A DNA stretch of 33,235 nucleotides from CAZDDY01 sp964504455. GTDB lineage: Bacteria > Patescibacteriota > Minisyncoccia > Phycocordibacterales > UBA9973. The notes below the pieces were generated by a model. That model was not told where the DNA came from, searched no databases, and saw only the letters and a list, made by a program, of their open reading frames with translations. Shown here in pieces: positions 1 to 7,439 of this stretch (position 1 is its first letter; every line of letters begins with the position of its first letter). The position numbers and the translations under genes were made by a program. The stretch is from contig CAZDDY010000004.1 of assembly GCA_964504455.1 (NCBI GenBank), positions 1 to 33,235 of the forward strand. The letters are read 5' to 3'.

Positions 1-369
1 GATGATTGAACCTAGATTTGCCGTTGTTTCGCTCAGGCCATACTGTAAATGATAATTCTTGAGTGTATCTTGAAACTTCTGATATTCATTCAAAAGAATT
101 TGAAAATTTTCTTCGCGAATGATTTTGACGGTAAGTAAAACACGGACGAGTGAAAGTATATGGCTTACGGTCATTTCGATGTCCGAGAAGAGTGTGTCAC
201 GGTCAAAAGGCGAGACTTTCGTATACGTGCCAACAAGCGAAACTGCAGTAACTGCGTGTCCTCTGAGATCGTATTTTATACTCTCTCTGTCCGATAGATG
301 CTCGGTTACTAAATACATAGCTGCAGCAAGTTTTTCTATTTTTTCGCTTATTTTATTATGTATTTCCAT
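1..369 (-). CDS. Hypothetical protein, C-terminus outside the window
   Basis: The frame is open from an ATG at 369 to the left edge, giving 123 codons without a stop. The protein begins MEIHNKISEKIEKLAAAMYL and looks soluble and helical, with no signal peptide or membrane segment. I recognise no catalytic motif. Short helical proteins of this kind (KISEKI, VTEHLSDRE) are, as far as I recall, common uncharacterised genes in Parcubacteria, but this is memory and not a search. It lies divergent from ftsK, behind the hairpin-rich spacer described separately, and no Shine-Dalgarno sequence precedes the ATG. The open frame on the opposite strand at 119-400 is its antisense shadow. Function unknown. 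Confidence 0.6.
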   Translation of the reverse strand, partial: MEIHNKISEKIEKLAAAMYLVTEHLSDRESIKYDLRGHAVTAVSLVGTYTKVSPFDRDTLFSDIEMTVSHILSLVRVLLTVKIIREENFQILLNEYQKFQDTLKNYHLQYGLSETTANLGSII

Positions 370-572
370 GTTTTGTCCGTTAGGAATTCTTGTCCTTTAG
401 GGTTCACTGACCGAATGAACTCTTTTTGTCCGACACATGTCTTTTTGAGGATTTGAGCTAAAAGACAGCTTTTATCCTCAACTTGATAAAGACAACTATA
501 CTCTCTTCCCTGCAAAAGACAAGTGTCTTTAACGAGAAAACTATCGCTGAAATTGTTACAAAAAGTTGTCAT
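348..572 (-). CDS. Doubtful 74-residue ORF over a structured spacer
   Basis: This frame ends 22 bases inside the start of the next minus-strand gene. The product has four spaced Cys-containing units (DTCLL, YSCLY, KSCLL, KTCVG). That regularity comes from a repeated TGTCTTT DNA word and from hairpins, so it may reflect nucleic-acid structure rather than protein selection. No convincing promoter or ribosome binding site is seen before the ATG. It could be a small Cys-rich protein, a leader peptide, or chance. Confidence 0.2.
   Translation of the reverse strand: MTTFCNNFSDSFLVKDTCLLQGREYSCLYQVEDKSCLLAQILKKTCVGQKEFIRSVNPKGQEFLTDKTWKYIIK
402..530 (-). promoter_or_regulatory. Three consecutive hairpins in the spacer before ftsK
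   Basis: This spacer (370-701) holds no confident gene. It contains three inverted repeats: GTTCA 402-406 with TGAAC 416-420; GAGGAT 447-452 with ATCCTC 474-479 enclosing AGCT/AGCT (456-459, 467-470); and AAAGACA 515-521 with TGTCTTT 524-530. On the minus strand TGTCTTT recurs three times at about 27-28 base spacing. It could be a structured 5' leader of the gene ending at the window edge, a small RNA, or protein-binding sites. Confidence 0.35.
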
Positions 573-670
573 ATCTAATATCTTTTTTGTTCAAGAAATA
601 CTACGCAGCGGAAAATATAGGAAATTTTTTGGGAAGATTTTTTGTATAAAAAATGAGTAAAAAATTGTGG

Positions 671-676
671 TACAAT
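671..676 (+). promoter_or_regulatory. Probable ftsK promoter, -10 TACAAT
   Basis: TACAAT is preceded by TGTGG and lies 25 bases before the ftsK ATG. No clear -35 sits at standard spacing; TTGTAT at 642-647 is too far. The leader would be about 18 nt and has no Shine-Dalgarno sequence. Confidence 0.5.
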
Positions 677-701
677 TTAGAAAGAAATTAGCAAAGAAAC
701 T

Positions 702-2933
702 ATGGCAAAGAATAAAAAACAAGATCCAAAAGAAACAAAAAAAGAAGATAAAAAGAGAGGACCACATGAAGGCGCAAAACTACACAAAGATATTAAGTAT
801 GCTATTTGGGGTATAGTCCTTTTTTGTTTAGGAATTATCTTTTTCTTATCGCTTATTGGTGGAGCAGGTGTCGGCGGAAAAGGATTATACAAAGTATTTG
901 ATTATCTTTTAGGTATCGGCTATGTACTTCTGCCAATATTTTGTTTTCTCTTAGCAACAAGTTTCTTCAAAACAAAAACGGTAAGTGTTTTTTCTCGTCA
1001 CGGTATCGGTGCGATTATTTTTTTCGCATCTGCGCTTGGACTTATTGGTGCGGTAGACACAACACACTATCCAGGTGGAGTGATTGGTTACATTGTTGCT
1101 ATTCCTTTCGTGCATTATCTTGGACCAATTGCTGGGGTGTTGGTGCTTGGCGCACTTTTGATTATTTCAATACTTGTACTCTTTAACTCACGTCCTGACC
1201 TTTCCAAGGTGACCGAAAAAGTCTCTGGGACCATGAACACTTTTGGCACTCTGTTTCAAAAAAAGAAAAAAGATGAAAATGGATTCATTAGTGATGACTC
1301 TTTTGCATATGACGAATCAGAGGAAGTTCTTGTCGCAGGCGAAGCGCCAATAGAAAATGTTCCCCTTGAACAAAAGGCAGAGGAAGTACAGAAAGAAAAT
1401 CTGCATGATAAGGATGAATTTATTCCTGAAATTCCTAAAAAAAGAAAATCTTCTGGTGCATACACCTTTCCACCACTTGCACTCCTTGAAAAAGATAGAG
1501 GCAAACCAAATACTGGCGATATTAAGGCTAATGCAAATATTATAAAGAGAACACTTCAAAACTTTGGTATTGAAGTAGAGATGGATGAAATCACTGTCGG
1601 ACCAACAGTAACCCGCTATGCTTTAAAACCTGCAGAAGGTGTAAAACTCTCACGTATTGTCGCACTCCAACAAGACTTAGCACTTGCACTTGCTGCTCAC
1701 CCACTTCGCGTTGAGGCTCCGATTCCTGGAAAATCTCTCGTAGGTATTGAGATTCCCAATAGAGCTAAATCTATCATTGGTCTTGGAACGCTTCTTGAGG
1801 ATAAAGAATTCAAAGAAAGTGCAAAACCTCTCTTAATAAGTCTCGGAAAAAACGTTTCTGGGAAGCCTCTTTTTGCCAATGTAGCTAAAATGCCACACTG
1901 CCTCATCGCCGGAGCAACAGGATCTGGAAAATCAGTGACTATTCATGCCCTTATTACTTCCCTTTTGTATAGAAATGCTCCTGAAGAGCTCCGATTTATC
2001 TTCGTTGATCCAAAGCGAGTAGAACTTACTATCTATAATGGTATTCCTCACCTCTTAACACCAGTCATCACTGATCCGAAGAAAGCAATCCTTGCGCTAA
2101 AGTGGGCAGCAAAAGAAATGGAACGAAGATATGACATTTTGGAGAAGAATAAAGTCCGAGATGTCTCGTCATATCATCAAAATATTGTTCAGAAATACGA
2201 AGAAAAGCACAAAGGCGAAGAAAATGAAGACGCGCCTGACAAAATGCCATATATTGTTGTGGTTATTGATGAACTTGCTGACATTATGCAAACATATCCT
2301 CGAGAACTTGAAGCAGGTATTGTGCGTCTTGCCCAAATGTCACGAGCGGTTGGTATTCACCTCATTCTCTCTACACAAAGACCATCAGTGAATGTGATCA
2401 CGGGTCTTATTAAAGCAAACATTCCAGCGCGAGTTGCGCTTCAAGTGGCGTCACAAATTGACTCTCGCACTATTTTAGACCAACCAGGAGCAGAAAAGCT
2501 TCTTGGTGCTGGTGATATGCTCTTCTCTTCTGGAGAAATGGCCTCACCTGAACGTATTCAATGTCCGTTTATTTCTGAAGAAGAAGTAAAAAATATTGTT
2601 TCCTTTATTAAGGCACATTCAGATGATGTACTCCCTGAGATAGACTTCACGAACAGACAAACAATGCATGGAGACAATGCTATTTTCTCTGCATCTCTTG
2701 AAGACAGCGATGCTGATGATGATTTATATGAAGATGCCCGACAAATTGTTATTGAAAATCAAAAAGCTTCTACATCGTTTTTGCAGAGAAAGCTTGGTAT
2801 CGGATACGCTCGAGCGGCACGTCTGATTGATATTTTGGAAGAAAGAGGCGTTGTTGGTGCGGGTAATGGAGCAAAACCACGAGAAGTTTTAGAAAAAGGC
2901 ATCGGAAGCGAGAGTAGTGAGTATACTGGGTAA
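702..2933 (+). CDS. ftsK: DNA translocase FtsK/SpoIIIE
   Basis: Septal, ATP-driven double-stranded DNA pump that clears chromosome ends during division. The 743 residues fit the family: a charged N-terminus, about four membrane segments (residues about 30-165), an acidic linker, the alpha domain, then the RecA-like motor with Walker A GATGSGKS near residue 404 and Walker B VVVIDELAD near 521. The motif STQRPSVNVITGLIKANIPAR is typical of FtsK (quoted in part: LSTQRPSVNVITG). The C-terminal 60 residues form the gamma winged helix (LQRKLGIGYARAARLIDILE) that normally reads oriented KOPS/SRS-type sites. The ATG at 702 gives the basic start MAKNKKQDPKE. The stop overlaps the next start as TAATG, indicating translational coupling. 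First gene of a likely ftsK / Ig-like / recA operon. Confidence 0.97.
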   Translation: MAKNKKQDPKETKKEDKKRGPHEGAKLHKDIKYAIWGIVLFCLGIIFFLSLIGGAGVGGKGLYKVFDYLLGIGYVLLPIFCFLLATSFFKTKTVSVFSRHGIGAIIFFASALGLIGAVDTTHYPGGVIGYIVAIPFVHYLGPIAGVLVLGALLIISILVLFNSRPDLSKVTEKVSGTMNTFGTLFQKKKKDENGFISDDSFAYDESEEVLVAGEAPIENVPLEQKAEEVQKENLHDKDEFIPEIPKKRKSSGAYTFPPLALLEKDRGKPNTGDIKANANIIKRTLQNFGIEVEMDEITVGPTVTRYALKPAEGVKLSRIVALQQDLALALAAHPLRVEAPIPGKSLVGIEIPNRAKSIIGLGTLLEDKEFKESAKPLLISLGKNVSGKPLFANVAKMPHCLIAGATGSGKSVTIHALITSLLYRNAPEELRFIFVDPKRVELTIYNGIPHLLTPVITDPKKAILALKWAAKEMERRYDILEKNKVRDVSSYHQNIVQKYEEKHKGEENEDAPDKMPYIVVVIDELADIMQTYPRELEAGIVRLAQMSRAVGIHLILSTQRPSVNVITGLIKANIPARVALQVASQIDSRTILDQPGAEKLLGAGDMLFSSGEMASPERIQCPFISEEEVKNIVSFIKAHSDDVLPEIDFTNRQTMHGDNAIFSASLEDSDADDDLYEDARQIVIENQKASTSFLQRKLGIGYARAARLIDILEERGVVGAGNGAKPREVLEKGIGSESSEYTG

Positions 2934-3391
2934 TGGCAGACACAAAGACATTCCCGATTAAAAAAATACTCCTTGCTCTCTTTATATGTCTTGTCATTGG
3001 ATACACACTCTTTAGACTCTGGCCAGTGCTTTTTGGAGTACGTATAAAACTTAATCCACTTATTCAAGATGAAGGACTGGTGCTCATTTCAGGAAACGCC
3101 TTACACGCAAACCTCCTTACAATAAACGATCTTCCCATATCAACAGACGAGAGTGGTGATTTTGCCTTCCCTATTGCTTCGCTCTCAGGCATAAATAGAG
3201 CACGCATATTTGCAAAAGACAAATTTGGCCATAGTAGAGTGAAATTGTTAGAATGGTACTATATTAATCCTAATCCGCTTGATGTAGCAAAGCATCCAGA
3301 AACGGTGCCCGACACAGAGAGCGAAGAACAAAACAATGGCATTCAAGAAAGCACAAAAGAAACCGACCAAAGCGGAATCAACAGCAGATAA
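2933..3391 (+). CDS. Membrane-anchored protein with an Ig-like domain
   Basis: 152 residues. A short basic N-terminus is followed by one membrane helix (about 11-33, ILLALFICLVIGYTLFRLWP), which should place the rest outside. Residues about 45-110 have the bacterial Ig-like / glucodextranase-type beta-sandwich pattern (LISGNALHANLLTINDLPIS, then SGDFAF, then SLSGINRARIFAKDKFG). The last 40 residues are acidic and disordered. It starts inside the ftsK stop (TAATG), and its last 56 bases lie inside recA in another frame. Specific function unknown; its position between ftsK and recA suggests only co-expression. Confidence 0.8.
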   Translation: MADTKTFPIKKILLALFICLVIGYTLFRLWPVLFGVRIKLNPLIQDEGLVLISGNALHANLLTINDLPISTDESGDFAFPIASLSGINRARIFAKDKFGHSRVKLLEWYYINPNPLDVAKHPETVPDTESEEQNNGIQESTKETDQSGINSR

Positions 3392-4394
3392 TCTCGCAGA
3401 TACAATACGCAGTATCCAAACAAAATTTGGCGAAGGTGCCATTATGAAACTTGGTGACTCTCCGAAGGTAAGCATTGATGCAATTTCAACTGGCTCTCTT
3501 GGTCTTGATCTTGCACTTGGTATTGGTGGAATCCCACGTGGAAGAATTATAGAAATTTTTGGTCCGGAGTCATCAGGAAAAACAACACTTGCACTCCATA
3601 TTGTTTCTGAATCCCAAAAAAAAGGAGGCACCTGTGCATATATTGATGCGGAGCATGCTATGGATCCTGAATACGCAAAAAATCTCGGTGTTGATACAAA
3701 AAATTTGCTTATCTCGCAACCTGATACAGGAGAACAGGGACTCGAAATCACCGAAACACTCGTGCGCTCTGGAAAAATTGATGTCGTGGTTATTGATTCA
3801 GTTGCAGCACTTACTCCAAAAGATGAAATTGAAGGAGATATGGGCCAAGCACATGTTGGAAAACAAGCTCGCCTCATGTCTCAAGCACTTCGAAAACTGA
3901 CTGCGCTTGTTGCAAGATCAAAAACAACAGTCATTTTCATAAACCAGATTCGAATGCAAATTGGAGTGATGTTTGGTAACCCAGAAACTACTCCAGGGGG
4001 AAAGGCTTTAAAATTCTATACATCAGTTCGTCTCGATATTCGCCGAATTGCGCAAATAAAGAAAGGAGAAGAGGTTGTTGGTGGACGAACTCGAGTGAAA
4101 GTAGTCAAAAACAAAGTGGCTGCACCATTTAAACAAACTGAATTTGATATTATCTACGGCGAAGGTATTTCTCACGAAGGGGAACTAATGGCCCTTGGGG
4201 AGAAAATTGGTATCGTAAAAAAGTCAGGTGCTTCATATTCATACATAAATAAAGACGGTGTTGAAGAAAAACTTGATCGTGGCTATGACGCAACACGACA
4301 ATACTTAAAAGCAAACAAAAAGATTGCTGAATTCCTTGCAAAAGAAGTACGGAAACGATTCAGTGAAATTCAAGTTTCGTCCTCAGGTGAATAA
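3336..4394 (+). CDS. recA: Recombinase RecA
   Basis: Strand-exchange ATPase of homologous recombination and the SOS response. The 352 residues match the family throughout: Walker A GPESSGKT at 76-83, the acidic YIDAEHAMDPEYAKNLGVD segment, Walker B VVVIDSVAAL, loop L1 (EIEGDMGQAHVGKQARLMSQ), FINQIRMQIGVMFGNPETTPGG around L2, and the C-terminal domain. The tail after VRKRFSEIQ is short and much less acidic than in E. coli, where the acidic tail restrains activity. The ATG at 3336 lies 56 bases inside the preceding gene; a later start would cut into the N-terminal helix, so the overlap seems real. There is no Shine-Dalgarno sequence, so translation probably depends on coupling. Confidence 0.98.
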   Translation: MAFKKAQKKPTKAESTADNLADTIRSIQTKFGEGAIMKLGDSPKVSIDAISTGSLGLDLALGIGGIPRGRIIEIFGPESSGKTTLALHIVSESQKKGGTCAYIDAEHAMDPEYAKNLGVDTKNLLISQPDTGEQGLEITETLVRSGKIDVVVIDSVAALTPKDEIEGDMGQAHVGKQARLMSQALRKLTALVARSKTTVIFINQIRMQIGVMFGNPETTPGGKALKFYTSVRLDIRRIAQIKKGEEVVGGRTRVKVVKNKVAAPFKQTEFDIIYGEGISHEGELMALGEKIGIVKKSGASYSYINKDGVEEKLDRGYDATRQYLKANKKIAEFLAKEVRKRFSEIQVSSSGE

Positions 4395-4400
4395 AAAAAT

Positions 4401-4428
4401 AACCCCGGAGAGTTTCCGGGGTTTTGTT
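4401..4428. terminator. Bidirectional terminator after recA
   Basis: AACCCCGGA (4401-4409) pairs with TCCGGGGTT (4415-4423) around GAGTT. T-rich sequence follows on the plus strand and an A-tract precedes it, so it can end both recA and the convergent gene at 4439. Confidence 0.92.
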
Positions 4429-4438
4429 TAATGCTGTT

Positions 4439-4891
4439 TTATTTATCACCGAAAGCGTATCCGCCCATCTTTTCCTCCAGCAAAGTTTTCATCGCAAAAA
4501 AAGTTGTTCGCATGTCTTGCAAACAGGATACTTTTTTTGCAAACTTTTGCAGTCGGGTGTACTCATTCCAGGCTGTTTCAACCTGGCTTTCGTTTTTGAA
4601 ATCATGCTCCCTTGCATACACTTCAAGCTCATCGAGGTATATCTGGATCATACGGATATCGTACTCTTTCAGTGTCCCTCTTTTTTTATGAAAGATGATG
4701 ACTATGATGGGTGTCAAAAACAAAACCATCAAAAAAATGAGGCCACTCATGCCGAGGTGAATTTCGTCATTTTTGAACAGATTTTTTGTTGTATGCCAGA
4801 ATGCTGAGGAGATAATAATCCCTGCCAGAGTGACCCAACTAATGAAAAATTGACCAAGGTAGAATGCGTAGCGCTTCCTTATGTTTTCCAT
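4439..4891 (-). CDS. Two-TM hypothetical membrane protein
   Basis: 150 residues with two membrane helices, about 10-30 (YLGQFFISWVTLAGIIISSA) and 46-68 (LGMSGLIFLMVLFLTPIIVIIF). A basic turn and a cytoplasmic helical tail of about 80 residues follow, containing ETAWNEYTRLQKFAKK. I do not recognise the family. A -10 box TACAAT at 4913-4918 (minus strand) would give a leader of about 15 nt that carries AAAAATTTAAAA, close to a motif seen before three other membrane-protein genes in the window. It converges on recA and shares its terminator. Confidence 0.7.
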   Translation of the reverse strand: MENIRKRYAFYLGQFFISWVTLAGIIISSAFWHTTKNLFKNDEIHLGMSGLIFLMVLFLTPIIVIIFHKKRGTLKEYDIRMIQIYLDELEVYAREHDFKNESQVETAWNEYTRLQKFAKKVSCLQDMRTTFFAMKTLLEEKMGGYAFGDK

Positions 4892-4972
4892 ACAATAGAT
4901 TTTAAATTTTTAATTGTATCGATGGGATTATGATAGCAAAACTCTCTTTAGTCAATATTAGTAAAATAGTGG

Positions 4973-5000
4973 TTGATTTGTAAGAGCACTCTGGTATACT
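4973..5000 (+). promoter_or_regulatory. efp promoter
   Basis: -35 TTGATT (4973-4978), a 16-base spacer, and -10 TATACT (4995-5000) preceded by TGG, which makes it an extended -10. The predicted leader is about 37 nt with no Shine-Dalgarno sequence before the ATG at 5044. Confidence 0.8.
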
Positions 5001-5043
5001 CTCGAGAGCCTTCGGGCATTTTATTATTTATATAAACATTCCT

Positions 5044-5619
5044 ATGCTTGAATACAATGAAATTCGAGAGAACAAAGTAATCATGTACGAAGACGAGCCA
5101 TATGTGGTCGTCTCAAGTCATGTCTTCCGAAAACAACAACGCAAGCCTGTAAATGCAACGAAATTGAAAAATCTTTTAACTGGAAAAGTAGTTGAAATCT
5201 CATTTCATGTTTCTGAGAAAGTAGATGAGGCAGATCTTCAAAAAAGAGATATAAAATTTTTATATGAAAACAAAGGAGAATACTGGTTCTCTGAAGCAAG
5301 TGATCCAGCAAAAAGGTTTGTTGTTCCTCAAGAAAAAATTGGCTCGCCTGCAAAATTTTTGAAACCAAATACAATCGCAACACTTCAAACATTCGAGACA
5401 GATGATGAGGAAGAAGTTATGATTGCTGTTACCCTTCCAATAAAGATGGAATTTACTGTCAAAGACGCTCCTCCATCAATAAAAGGAAATACTGCAACTG
5501 GGGGAAACAAGGTTGTCACACTTGAAAATGGCGCCACCGTGAATGCTCCCCTATTCGTTGAAGCTGGGCAAAAAATAATCATAAACACTGAAACAGGAGA
5601 ATACGTAGAACGCGCATAA
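5044..5619 (+). CDS. efp: Translation elongation factor P
   Basis: Rescues ribosomes stalled at polyproline by entering the E site. The 191 residues have the three-barrel layout: KOW-like domain I (about 1-65, ending TKLKNLLTGKVVEISF), the first OB domain, and a second OB domain with KMEFTVKDAPPSIKGNT and the typical ending INTETGEYVERA. Aligning YVVVSSHVF with E. coli YAVEASEF puts Gln32 where E. coli has the beta-lysylated Lys34. The loop reads FRKQQRKPVN, so neither the EpmA-type Lys nor the EarP-type Arg is at that exact place, although Arg33 and Lys34 flank it. No modification enzyme lies nearby. Single gene with its own promoter and terminator. Confidence 0.97.
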   Translation: MLEYNEIRENKVIMYEDEPYVVVSSHVFRKQQRKPVNATKLKNLLTGKVVEISFHVSEKVDEADLQKRDIKFLYENKGEYWFSEASDPAKRFVVPQEKIGSPAKFLKPNTIATLQTFETDDEEEVMIAVTLPIKMEFTVKDAPPSIKGNTATGGNKVVTLENGATVNAPLFVEAGQKIIINTETGEYVERA

Positions 5620-6113
5620 AAAAATCCCGGTCGAAAGACTGGGATTTTTGTTTGGAACATGTTTATTTTTCTTTTCTCTGCAGTTTTACCTGCTTTTATA
5701 ATCAGAAGCAAAATTTCTTTCTCAATCGGGTCTTTACCAGCATTTATCTTTTTATCAAGATACAAAACAAAATGATATGTGACCCCAAGCCGGTATTCGG
5801 AACTCATTTGAATGATTTGAAAAGCTGGCATATTTTTTTCCCGATAGTTCTTCCCTAAAGCCAGAAAATACCCGCTTGATTCCTCTTTTGTAACTATCAC
5901 AAAATTTGAATCAAGAGCAGTGAACATCTTTTCGGCAGTTAAGGCAACTTGGTCAAGCGCCCTATATGCTTTTGTAAATTCTTCATACAGAGAGTCTGTA
6001 GGACCAACCATCACTACGTAGACATCTGTACTCTCTGGAGCAGGAACTGGGATATTTTGTCCTTGCACTTCAATCACAGAAGAAAGTGCAAGAAAATAAA
6101 AGAGCTTTCTCAT
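5385..6113 (-). CDS. Secreted hypothetical protein, frame runs into efp
   Basis: The ATG at 6113 begins a signal peptide (MRKLFYFLALSSVIEVQGQ). A soluble domain follows, with YRALDQVALTAEKMFTAL, VIVTKEESSGYFLALGKNY and FVLYLDKKINAGKDP. I do not recognise the family. The first 150 residues look like a real protein. After KRKINMFQ the frame reads through the terminator hairpin and 235 bases antisense to efp, which is implausible as selected coding sequence. In the adjacent frame a TAA lies at 5663-5665, just before the terminator and just after an A-rich run (AAAAGAAAAA on the minus strand). A one-base indel there would explain the run-on. Gene body likely real; its C-terminus is doubtful. Confidence 0.6.
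   Translation of the reverse strand: MRKLFYFLALSSVIEVQGQNIPVPAPESTDVYVVMVGPTDSLYEEFTKAYRALDQVALTAEKMFTALDSNFVIVTKEESSGYFLALGKNYREKNMPAFQIIQMSSEYRLGVTYHFVLYLDKKINAGKDPIEKEILLLIIKAGKTAEKRKINMFQTKIPVFRPGFFYARSTYSPVSVFMIIFCPASTNRGAFTVAPFSSVTTLFPPVAVFPFIDGGASLTVNSIFIGRVTAIITSSSSSVSNV
5620..5649. terminator. Bidirectional terminator after efp
   Basis: AAAAATCCCGGTC (5620-5632) pairs with GACTGGGATTTTT (5637-5649), with one G-T pair and a GAAA loop. It serves efp and probably the convergent gene that ends nearby, whose present frame reads through it. Confidence 0.92.
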
Positions 6114-6179
6114 TTTTTTCAGTTTTTAGTGAATGATGAGGGACTATCAATGGGAGTATTACAGAAAAAGGCCCAAAAC

Positions 6180-6206
6180 AAAAGCCCCGAGATCTTCGAG
6201 GCTTTT
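6180..6206 (-). terminator. Terminator of the rpsF-ssb-rpsR operon
   Basis: AAAAGCCCCGA (6180-6190) and TCGAGGCTTTT (6196-6206) form a stem. Read on the minus strand it pairs fully, with one G-U, and is followed by a T-rich run. Confidence 0.85.
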
Positions 6207-6214
6207 ATTTTGGC

Positions 6215-6415
6215 TTATTTTGCCACAAACGGCAGAAGTCCCATAAATCGTGCTCGCTTTATTGCAAGAGCAAGTTTACGCTGATTTTTTGCTGCAACAC
6301 CACTTCGGCGTTTACCAACAATCTTGCCATTTGGATTTAAGAATCGCTTTAAAATATCTACGTCCTTATAATCTATATATTTAATATTGTTTGATGAAAA
6401 ATAATCTTGTTTCAT
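6215..6415 (-). CDS. rpsR: Small-subunit ribosomal protein bS18
   Basis: Binds the 16S rRNA platform with bS6. The 66 residues carry the family signature: YIDYKDVDILKRFLNPNGKI, then KRRSGVAAKNQRKLALAIKRARFMGLLPFV. It is last in the rpsF-ssb-rpsR operon, 12 bases after ssb, the usual bacterial order, and is followed by its terminator. Length is at the short end for the family because the N-terminal extension is minimal. Confidence 0.97.
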   Translation of the reverse strand: MKQDYFSSNNIKYIDYKDVDILKRFLNPNGKIVGKRRSGVAAKNQRKLALAIKRARFMGLLPFVAK

Positions 6416-6427
6416 ATATTGTTTTGA

Positions 6428-6883
6428 CTAAAATGGAATATCTTCTGCACTAGCATCCTCTTCTGGATATTCTATTGCATCAATATCTCCATCGTCTGAC
6501 TTATCGCTTTTTTTATCTTCGTCCTTTCTCCATACACGTGTATCACCATTTGCTCCACCTGCTTTTGGTCCAAACTGGAAATTTTCAACAATAATTTCTG
6601 TTCTGTATTTTTTTCCTTGATCTGAATCCCAGCTTCGCGTCTGAAGTCTACCTTCAACATAGAGACTGTTCCCTTTCTTGCAATATTGATTTATAAGATC
6701 AGCTGCTTTTCCGAAGGCTACAACATTGTGGTAGTCTGTCGCTTCCTGCTTTTTTCCGCTTTGATCTTTCCAAGTACGATTTGTTGCAAGAGAGAGTGTT
6801 GTGACATTAATACCTGAAGGCAACGCTCGCATTTCTGGGTCGCGAGTGAGGTTTCCGACAAGCATGACTTTATTTACGTACAT
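6428..6883 (-). CDS. ssb: Single-stranded DNA-binding protein
   Basis: Coats single-stranded DNA in replication and repair. The 151 residues have one OB fold (about 1-108: VNKVMLVGNLTRDPEMRAL, HNVVAFGKAADLINQYCKKG, LYVEGRLQTRSW), a Gly- and Lys-rich linker, and the acidic tip ending ASAEDIPF that recruits partner proteins. It lies between rpsF and rpsR. The 82-base gap after rpsF holds an additional -10 box (TATACT, 6924-6929), so it may also be transcribed separately. Confidence 0.97.
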   Translation of the reverse strand: MYVNKVMLVGNLTRDPEMRALPSGINVTTLSLATNRTWKDQSGKKQEATDYHNVVAFGKAADLINQYCKKGNSLYVEGRLQTRSWDSDQGKKYRTEIIVENFQFGPKAGGANGDTRVWRKDEDKKSDKSDDGDIDAIEYPEEDASAEDIPF

Positions 6884-6923
6884 ATAGCTAACTTTACTAG
6901 CTTAAATTTGTAATGACTTTTTA

Positions 6924-6929
6924 AGTATA
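6924..6929 (-). promoter_or_regulatory. Possible internal ssb promoter, -10 TATACT
   Basis: Minus-strand TATACT lies about 40 bases before the ssb ATG, inside the rpsF-ssb gap. No strong -35 is seen. It would allow ssb-rpsR expression independent of rpsF control. Confidence 0.45.
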
Positions 6930-6965
6930 CCGATATACGTTTCTTTTGTAAAAAGCCAGCGCTCT

Positions 6966-7439
6966 TTACTCAGTGACGAGTGCATCAATCTCTGCATCTA
7001 CCTGTGCTTCATTGATTTCTACTTTTTCTTCTGGAGTCCCGTCTTCTTTTGTTTTTACATCACGCTTTCGTACGTATGGTATGCGCTTTGATGCAATAGT
7101 ATTTTCTCTAACGGTCTTGAGTGTCATAAAACGAATTATTTGTTCATTTCGAGCAAATACTTCTTTTAGTTCAGAGAGCACGCTTGGATCTATTTCGAAC
7201 TTTACCCAGCCGAAATATGCATTTTCAAACCATGTCTTTTTATTTTCGATAGTGCGAGGCATTTCATACGCAAGTTCAATTAACTTTGGCATTTCTTCCG
7301 AAATGAAAACTGCGCCTTTTGATTCAAAGAGGGATTTGATATCTCCAAACACTCCTGGAATATTTGATTCTTCTAGTGTTGGAACCAAGAGTACTGAAAA
7401 CTCATATACTCGATTTATGTTTTTTTCTGATTCTTCCAT
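6966..7439 (-). CDS. rpsF: Small-subunit ribosomal protein bS6
   Basis: Partner of bS18 on the 30S platform. Residues about 11-112 form the S6 ferredoxin-like fold (YEFSVLLVPTLEESNI, LAYEMPRTIENKKTWFENAYFGWVKFEIDPS, RNEQIIRFMTLKTV). The 157 residues exceed the common 95-130 because of a charged C-terminal tail (KTKEDGTPEEKVEINEAQVD). It heads the operon and is preceded by a 110-nt structured leader likely to carry feedback control. The ATG follows an A/T-rich stretch with no Shine-Dalgarno sequence. Confidence 0.96.
   Translation of the reverse strand: MEESEKNINRVYEFSVLLVPTLEESNIPGVFGDIKSLFESKGAVFISEEMPKLIELAYEMPRTIENKKTWFENAYFGWVKFEIDPSVLSELKEVFARNEQIIRFMTLKTVRENTIASKRIPYVRKRDVKTKEDGTPEEKVEINEAQVDAEIDALVTE

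Noticed and set aside
2759..3067. 102-codon open frame on the minus strand
   Set aside because: Antisense to the ftsK end and the Ig-like gene; no recognisable protein features or promoter.
3248..3877. 209-codon open frame on the minus strand
   Set aside because: Antisense to recA, whose protein is unmistakable; no promoter and Ser/Pro-rich composition typical of a shadow frame.
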